This document shows positions 59,721 through 64,000 of a DNA stretch of 64,000 nucleotides, piece by piece; positions within the stretch are counted from its first letter, which is position 1, and each line of letters starts with the position of its first letter. A model generated the notes under the pieces. It had not been told where the DNA came from. It did not search any database and worked only from the letters and a program-made list of their open reading frames with translations. A program made the translations under genes and the position numbers. The DNA is from VBAS01 sp964508655 (GTDB taxonomy: Bacteria > Bacteroidota > Bacteroidia > Chitinophagales > Chitinophagaceae): the NCBI GenBank assembly GCA_964508655.1, contig CAZDUO010000007.1, positions 1-64,000 of the forward strand. The letters are read 5' to 3'.

Positions 59721-60533
59721 CTATTGACTGCTGCCCCACCCCCATTTCAAAAATTCCGGCATCGCCTTGCCCCAGGTATGCACATCATGGCGGCCGTTTT
59801 CAAAATTAACGTATTGGATATCCTTCCCGCTTGTGTATCCTTTCTTTTCAAGTTCCTCAATCAGGCCAAGCGTATCGTCAATTGAATCAATTATACCGTT
59901 TTTATTCCTGTCCACCTTTTCGTCAAGCGAGCCGGTGGTGAAATAAAATTTCAACCCGGGCTTGTACACCGATTCTCTTACCAGCTTATGAATGATACGG
60001 TCGGTGGCTTCATTATAACCCTTATTCAAATCCTTAAGCCGCCACCATAATGAACCGGAAAACACGCCGGCTTTGGAAAATATTTCCGGGTGATGCCACA
60101 CCGTATCTATGGCAGCTAACCCGCCAAGCGAAAATCCGGCATAGGCTGTTTCTTTGAAGGGAAAGGGATAATTTTCTTTTATGAATGATAACAATTCATC
60201 CATCACAAATTGCTTATAGAACGATGCTTTTGCTCCCCGGCCTTTGTAATCTTTCATAGCTGCAGTACCATATTCCATTTTCCGTTCGGCGCCGCAATGA
60301 ATACCGGCACAAAACAATGGCGCTATCTGTCTGCTGCCCTGCAGGTCATTCAGCATATGATGAAAATGAAATTTAGGAAGGTCCTGGCCATCGTTAATCA
60401 GCAAAAGATTCATGCCCTCCTGTGTGCCCTTGCCGGCCGGAATATAAAAGTCTATTCTTACTCCCCTTTCGAGATACTGTGATGGGATAGTGATTTCTTC
60501 CATTTTTACATGGGGTACTTCCCGAATCTGCAT
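59721..60533 (-). CDS. Esterase-D/Fes-like alpha/beta hydrolase
   Basis: The 270-residue protein (start ATG 60533, MQIREV) has the esterase-D/enterochelin-esterase fold. The nucleophile is S135 in AYAGFSLGGLAA; the acid is probably D204 in TGSLDEKVD, and the histidine is H249 or H252 in ENGRHDVHTW. A DRNKNGIIDSIDDT loop (208-221) resembles a calcium-binding EF-hand and is a feature of this subfamily. It has no signal peptide, so it works in the cytoplasm. It is divergent from the ATP-grasp gene (153 bp apart) and is probably linked to the YbdK/ATP-grasp pathway. Confidence 0.85.
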   Translation of the reverse strand: MQIREVPHVKMEEITIPSQYLERGVRIDFYIPAGKGTQEGMNLLLINDGQDLPKFHFHHMLNDLQGSRQIAPLFCAGIHCGAERKMEYGTAAMKDYKGRGAKASFYKQFVMDELLSFIKENYPFPFKETAYAGFSLGGLAAIDTVWHHPEIFSKAGVFSGSLWWRLKDLNKGYNEATDRIIHKLVRESVYKPGLKFYFTTGSLDEKVDRNKNGIIDSIDDTLGLIEELEKKGYTSGKDIQYVNFENGRHDVHTWGKAMPEFLKWGWGSSQ

Positions 60534-60686
60534 AAGCGGCAAAACTAAGAATTAAATAAAAAAGATGCTTAGATAAATCTTTTAAATCTGTTACTCTCTT
60601 ATTTGTTTATTATCCCGGTAAAAAATACATTTGATTACACTGTGGTCACTTGTATACACCATTTTTCTAACTCAAACTTTACCTGT

Positions 60687-61640
60687 ATGAAAAAAATCGG
60701 GATACTGCACGGCAAGGAAAGAAGCTTTCCTTCCGCCTTTGTTGAGAGGGTAAACAGCAAGAACGTGCCAGGCATCATAGCCGAGCCGGTGCGGATTGAT
60801 AAATCCTTGCAAGGGGAACCAACCGGTTATGCTGTCATCATTGACCGGATTTCGCAGGATGTGCCTTTTTACCGCACCTGGCTGAAAAACGAAGCGCTGA
60901 CGGGCACAGCAGTGATCAATAATCCTTTCTGGTGGAGCGCCGATGACAAATATTTCAACAACTGCCTGATGACAAAAGTGGGGGTGCCTATACCCAAAAC
61001 ATCCATTCTGCCATCGTACAAACTTCCTGATGACACAGCCGGCGATTCGTTCAGCAACCTGGCCTACCCGCTTGATTGGGAAACGATTTTTAAATATGTG
61101 GGATTTCCTGCTTACATGAAACCTTTCGCCGGCGGCGGATGGAAACATGTGTATAAAATAAGAAACCAGGATGAGTTTTTTGAAAAGCACAGTGAAACCG
61201 GCCAGCTGGTAATGCTGCTGCAGGAAGAAATCGTTTTTGAAGAATACTACCGCTGTTACTGCATCGGCAGAAAATATGTGCACATCATGCCTTACGAGCC
61301 CCGAAACCCGCATCACCTGCGTTATGTAGCCGACTTCACACCTTCACAGGAAAGACTGAAGCAGATGGAAGAAATTGTTCTTCGCATCTGCACGTGCCTC
61401 GGTTATGATTTCAACACAGTGGAACTGGCTGTTCGCAACGGGATACCTTATGCCATTGATTTCTGCAATCCCGCCCCCGATGCAGAACGTACCAGCGTGG
61501 GAGAAGACAATTTTGCCTGGGTGGTGGAAACCGCGGCCAACTATGCCATCGAAAGAGCACTGGAGCATAAAGACGGGCAGGATAATCTTACCTGGGGTGA
61601 ATATGTGGCGAGAAGTTCAAATAAGCAACCGCTTACTTAA
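60687..61640 (+). CDS. ATP-grasp family ligase (uncharacterised)
   Basis: The 317-residue protein starts at MKKIGILHGKERSFPSAFVE. The family's ATP-binding traits are visible: the FPAYMKPFAGGGWKHVYKIR lysine/glycine loop near residue 155, QEEIVFEEYYRCYCIGRKYV, and the metal-binding AIDFCNPAPDAERTSVGEDN near 280. Such enzymes join a carboxylate to an amine, using acyl phosphate. The next gene downstream (107 bp) encodes a YbdK-type carboxylate-amine ligase, and the divergent gene an esterase, so the three likely make or cut a small amide or peptide. The product is unknown. Confidence 0.85.
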   Translation: MKKIGILHGKERSFPSAFVERVNSKNVPGIIAEPVRIDKSLQGEPTGYAVIIDRISQDVPFYRTWLKNEALTGTAVINNPFWWSADDKYFNNCLMTKVGVPIPKTSILPSYKLPDDTAGDSFSNLAYPLDWETIFKYVGFPAYMKPFAGGGWKHVYKIRNQDEFFEKHSETGQLVMLLQEEIVFEEYYRCYCIGRKYVHIMPYEPRNPHHLRYVADFTPSQERLKQMEEIVLRICTCLGYDFNTVELAVRNGIPYAIDFCNPAPDAERTSVGEDNFAWVVETAANYAIERALEHKDGQDNLTWGEYVARSSNKQPLT

Positions 61641-61740
61641 TTTCAGAATTATGATTTTAGATTTAAGTTTTAATTAGAAAAAATGAATGGCTGAAAAATC
61701 CAAAATCTGAACCCGGTAATTACCCGGACTGAAATCAAAA
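61640..61740. repeat. Word-repeat tract (ATTTTAGATTTAAGTTTTAATT type)
   Basis: A-T-rich words on the left (GATTTTAGATTTAAG) and AATCCAAAATCTGAA words on the right fill the gap before the YbdK gene. No promoter is clear. Confidence 0.5.
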
Positions 61741-61747
61741 TCTTACT

Positions 61748-62860
61748 ATGGCCACACTCAATTATAAAACTTTTACCCTCGGTGTGGAAGAAGAATACAT
61801 GGTGCTGGATCCCGAAACAAGAGAACTGAAAAGCCATGAGCAAAAAATAGTGCACGAAGGACAGAAAGTAATAAAAGATAAAGTAAAAGCTGAAATGCAC
61901 CAGGCCGTGGTGGAAGTGGGTACCGACATTTGTGCCGATATTGATGAAGCATGGCAGGATGTAGCAACACTGCGCAAAACGATTGCAGAAATTGCCGGCA
62001 ATCTTGGCTTTGCCATGGGTGCCGCCGGTACGCACCCTTTCAGCCATTGGGAAAGCCAACTGATAACCGACCATGCCCGGTACAACGAACTGGTAAATGA
62101 ACTGCAGGAAGCCGCCCGCAGCAATCTCATCTTCGGCCTGCATGTGCATGTAGGTATGGAAAGCCGCGAAATGGCCAACCATATCGCCAACAGCACCCGG
62201 TATTTTCTGCCGCATATTTATGCACTCAGCACCAACTCGCCGTTCTGGGAAGGCCGGCTTACCGGTTATAAATCATTTCGCACAAAAGTGTTTGATAAAT
62301 TTCCCCGCACAGGCATACCGGAAGCATTTGAAAGCATTGAAGCCTATGAAAACTTTGTGAAGCTGCTGGTAAAAACCAACTGTATTGACAATGCCAAAAA
62401 AATCTGGTGGGATCTGCGGGTGCACCCGTTTTTTAATACGGTGGAGTTCCGTATTTGTGATATCCCTCTTACGGTAGATGACACGATAACGCTGGCCTCG
62501 CTGTTCCAGGCTGTATGTGCCCGCATTTACCAGTTGCGCAGCAAGAACCTGAACTTTATCCAGTATTCCCGTGCACTTATCAATGAAAATAAATGGCGGG
62601 CCAGCCGCTATGGTATTGACGGCCGGCTGATTGATTTTGGCAAGGAAGAAGAAGTGAATACCCGTGCATTGCTGTATGAGCTTATAGATTTTGTTGACCC
62701 GGTGCTGGATCACCTGGGTAGCCGCCACCGGCTTGCCTATATTCATAAAATACTGGAGCAGGGCACCGGCGCCGACCGGCAACTGAAAGTATTTGAGGAA
62801 ACCAAAAACCTGGTAAGTGTGGTGGATTATATCCGGAGCCAGTTTCTGACAGGTATTTAA
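61748..62860 (+). CDS. YbdK-type carboxylate-amine ligase (GCS2 family)
   Basis: The 370-residue protein is a glutamate-cysteine-ligase-2 homologue. The substrate-binding signature KTFTLGVEEEYMVLDPETRE is followed by VEVGTDICADIDEA, AMGAAGTHPFSHWESQLITD, FGLHVHVGMESREMANHIAN and RVHPFFNTVEFRICDIPLTV. YbdK proteins have weak glutamate-cysteine ligase activity and unknown natural substrates. The ATP-grasp gene upstream and the esterase gene across a divergent promoter suggest a dedicated amide or peptide pathway. Confidence 0.92.
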   Translation: MATLNYKTFTLGVEEEYMVLDPETRELKSHEQKIVHEGQKVIKDKVKAEMHQAVVEVGTDICADIDEAWQDVATLRKTIAEIAGNLGFAMGAAGTHPFSHWESQLITDHARYNELVNELQEAARSNLIFGLHVHVGMESREMANHIANSTRYFLPHIYALSTNSPFWEGRLTGYKSFRTKVFDKFPRTGIPEAFESIEAYENFVKLLVKTNCIDNAKKIWWDLRVHPFFNTVEFRICDIPLTVDDTITLASLFQAVCARIYQLRSKNLNFIQYSRALINENKWRASRYGIDGRLIDFGKEEEVNTRALLYELIDFVDPVLDHLGSRHRLAYIHKILEQGTGADRQLKVFEETKNLVSVVDYIRSQFLTGI

Positions 62861-62910
62861 ATTCCGGGCATGCATAATTATTGAGCTTATTAAATCCAAA
62901 ATAGTATTGT

Positions 62911-63408
62911 ATGAATAAAAGTTTTATAATACTCTGTTGCCTGTATATGGCAGCCTGCAATTCTGCCTCTACCGACGAAACGCAGGCCACAGCCACGCAA
63001 ACTGAAAACAGCAGCACGGCAAATCCTGACAGTATTTCTGTGCCGGCTATGCAACCAATGCCGGCTGACACCTTGCATCATTTCTGGGCGCTGGACAGCC
63101 TCGATGGCAAAGTGATTGTTACAAATGATTTCCCGTTTGGCACACCTTACATGGAATTAAATATGGAGAAAAAGACTCTCTCAGGACACTCAGGTTGCAA
63201 TAGCATGAAGGGTACATTCGAAGCGAAGGGAAATAAAATTCTTTTCGGTAAAATCAGCTCAGAAGAAAACGAATGTAAGATTAAAAAGTTTGCAAGAAAC
63301 TATCTCAATGCACTTTCAGGTAAGGAAATAGAATACGAATTCCACAATCGGAAGCTTATTTTAAAAACCGGCGCTGCTTCTTCGCATGTGTACAGGATAA
63401 TTCAGTAA
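62911..63408 (+). CDS. META/HslJ-domain lipoprotein
   Basis: The 165-residue lipoprotein (ILCCLYMAACNSAS) has a META (HslJ) domain after a Ser/Thr-rich linker: FWALDSLDGKVIVTNDFPFG, MELNMEKKTLSGHSGCNSMK, GTFEAKGNKILFGKISSEEN and LNALSGKEIEYEFHNRKLIL. The conserved SGCNSMKG stretch is present. META proteins are periplasmic or surface proteins linked to stress and attachment. Confidence 0.88.
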   Translation: MNKSFIILCCLYMAACNSASTDETQATATQTENSSTANPDSISVPAMQPMPADTLHHFWALDSLDGKVIVTNDFPFGTPYMELNMEKKTLSGHSGCNSMKGTFEAKGNKILFGKISSEENECKIKKFARNYLNALSGKEIEYEFHNRKLILKTGAASSHVYRIIQ

Positions 63409-63624
63409 GTGAAAAAACGGTTTGCATTTTATTGTTTGATGAATCTCCTTTTTAAAACCGGTGATGCAGGTTAAAAGCAATACCTGCTTCATTTAATCAG
63501 TGCCAGATAAAAATTAACATTTCCTGTTGCCTGCTTCGGGCAAGTTGCACGGGCTTTGCAACGTTTAATCAACAGGTGTGAAAAACAATTACTTGAACCC
63601 CAAACCTCACCTGGTTACATTTGT

Positions 63625-64000
63625 ATGAATTACCATACCATCATGTTGCACGCATTTGAACGGGAAAAAAACAAACAGGCATCACTGGTTACCGCCGGTG
63701 TGGCCGCAGCCATGATTCTTGCTTTTATTTTTTTAAAATGGCCATTGCCAAAGATTGAATTTCCCCCTCAGGAAGCCTACATAGAAATTGAGATGGAGCA
63801 GCCTGAAGACATCAGGGCTGGGGGTGGTGGCGGCGGTGGTAACACGGTAAAAGCAAGCGGCAATAAAGGCACAGCATACTCTCCACCCCAGCCCGGCACA
63901 TTGGATGACACAAAGGATTTTGAAACAAATGAGAAAGACGAAACCAGTGCACCTGCAATAAAGCCTGTAAAGCCAAAACCTGAAGCAACAAAGGTGAACC
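63625..64000 (+). CDS. TonB-type energy transducer (3' end cut by window edge)
   Basis: The reading frame from ATG 63625 (or 63643, MLHAFEREKNKQ) has an N-terminal cytoplasmic segment and one membrane helix (AGVAAAMILAFIFLKWPLPK). It then has a glycine-rich linker (seven Gly around 63815-63840) and a long Pro/Lys/Glu-rich periplasmic stretch (PAIKPVKPKPEATK). This is the standard build of TonB. The C-terminal receptor-binding domain lies beyond the window. It could power the large receptor upstream. Confidence 0.82.
   Translation, partial: MNYHTIMLHAFEREKNKQASLVTAGVAAAMILAFIFLKWPLPKIEFPPQEAYIEIEMEQPEDIRAGGGGGGGNTVKASGNKGTAYSPPQPGTLDDTKDFETNEKDETSAPAIKPVKPKPEATKVN

Noticed and set aside
1..64000. 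CRISPR arrays, insertion sequences, phage or classical defence operons
   Set aside because: No regularly spaced identical repeats, no transposase or restriction genes found; the word-repeat tracts are degenerate and have no spacers.

Overview
The window comes from a member of the Bacteroidota, most probably the Chitinophagaceae. The evidence is the gene content (many short lipoproteins with a cysteine after about 20 residues, DUF5777 barrel, DUF4382, DUF2911, choice-of-anchor J, CHAT-TPR, Oar-like TonB-dependent receptor, Bacteroidota-type TamB, ECF sigma/anti-sigma pairs) and promoters that match the Bacteroidota -7 element TAnnTTTG. It is chromosomal; I see no rRNA, CRISPR array, transposase, phage or plasmid genes. 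A run of 10 Ns at 35786-35795 shows a scaffolded draft assembly.

Layout. 0-6 kb: NhaA (cut by the left edge), an ABC permease, tsaD, a trmN6-like methyltransferase and a saccharopine-dehydrogenase-like enzyme. 6-16 kb: a lipoprotein plus a CHAT-TPR protease-like protein; a leftward five-gene cluster of two cytochrome c lipoproteins, an OB-fold protein, YceI and a DUF5777 barrel; two lipoproteins; an ECF sigma factor with a membrane partner. 16-26 kb: hscB, then a stress-flavoured block (universal stress protein, DUF1003 pseudogene, phospholipase-D enzyme, a candidate structured RNA, an eRF1-like baeRF protein, a PAS-only protein, tRNA-Leu, PHP-less DNA polymerase X, Na/Pi cotransporter). Four promoter regions in this block carry a perfect TGAT-N4-ATCA palindrome and two more carry a one-mismatch copy, which suggests a Crp/Fnr-type regulon. 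26-38 kb: carboxyltransferase (mccB-like), two choice-of-anchor J lipoproteins, a YiiX-like hydrolase, rnhA, yraN, xerD, an ECF sigma/anti-sigma-TonB pair and a DUF2911 protein. 38-48 kb: a leftward cluster of sodium:solute symporter, two tiny membrane proteins, a large PIG-L deacetylase and an M14 carboxypeptidase, then gamma-glutamyltransferase. 48-64 kb: DinB-like protein, PorT-like barrel, tamB, ribBA, a large Oar-like receptor, a divergent esterase / ATP-grasp / YbdK-ligase cluster, a META lipoprotein and a TonB-type protein cut by the right edge.

The window is rich in non-coding structure. Many intergenic gaps hold tracts of a short degenerate word repeated at 7-10 bp, with a different word in each gap. 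There are small palindromes built on TCCCGA/TCGGGA, a 117-bp element with perfect 17-bp terminal inverted repeats, and a 155-bp double two-hairpin element. Similar material also sits in frame inside three conserved genes (tsaD, trmN6-like, mccB-like). The most promising undescribed biology is the TGAT-N4-ATCA regulon with its structured RNA and eRF1-like hibernation-factor candidate, the esterase/ATP-grasp/YbdK ligase cluster, and the spread of repeat tracts into coding sequence. All repeats, spacings and folds were found by eye.
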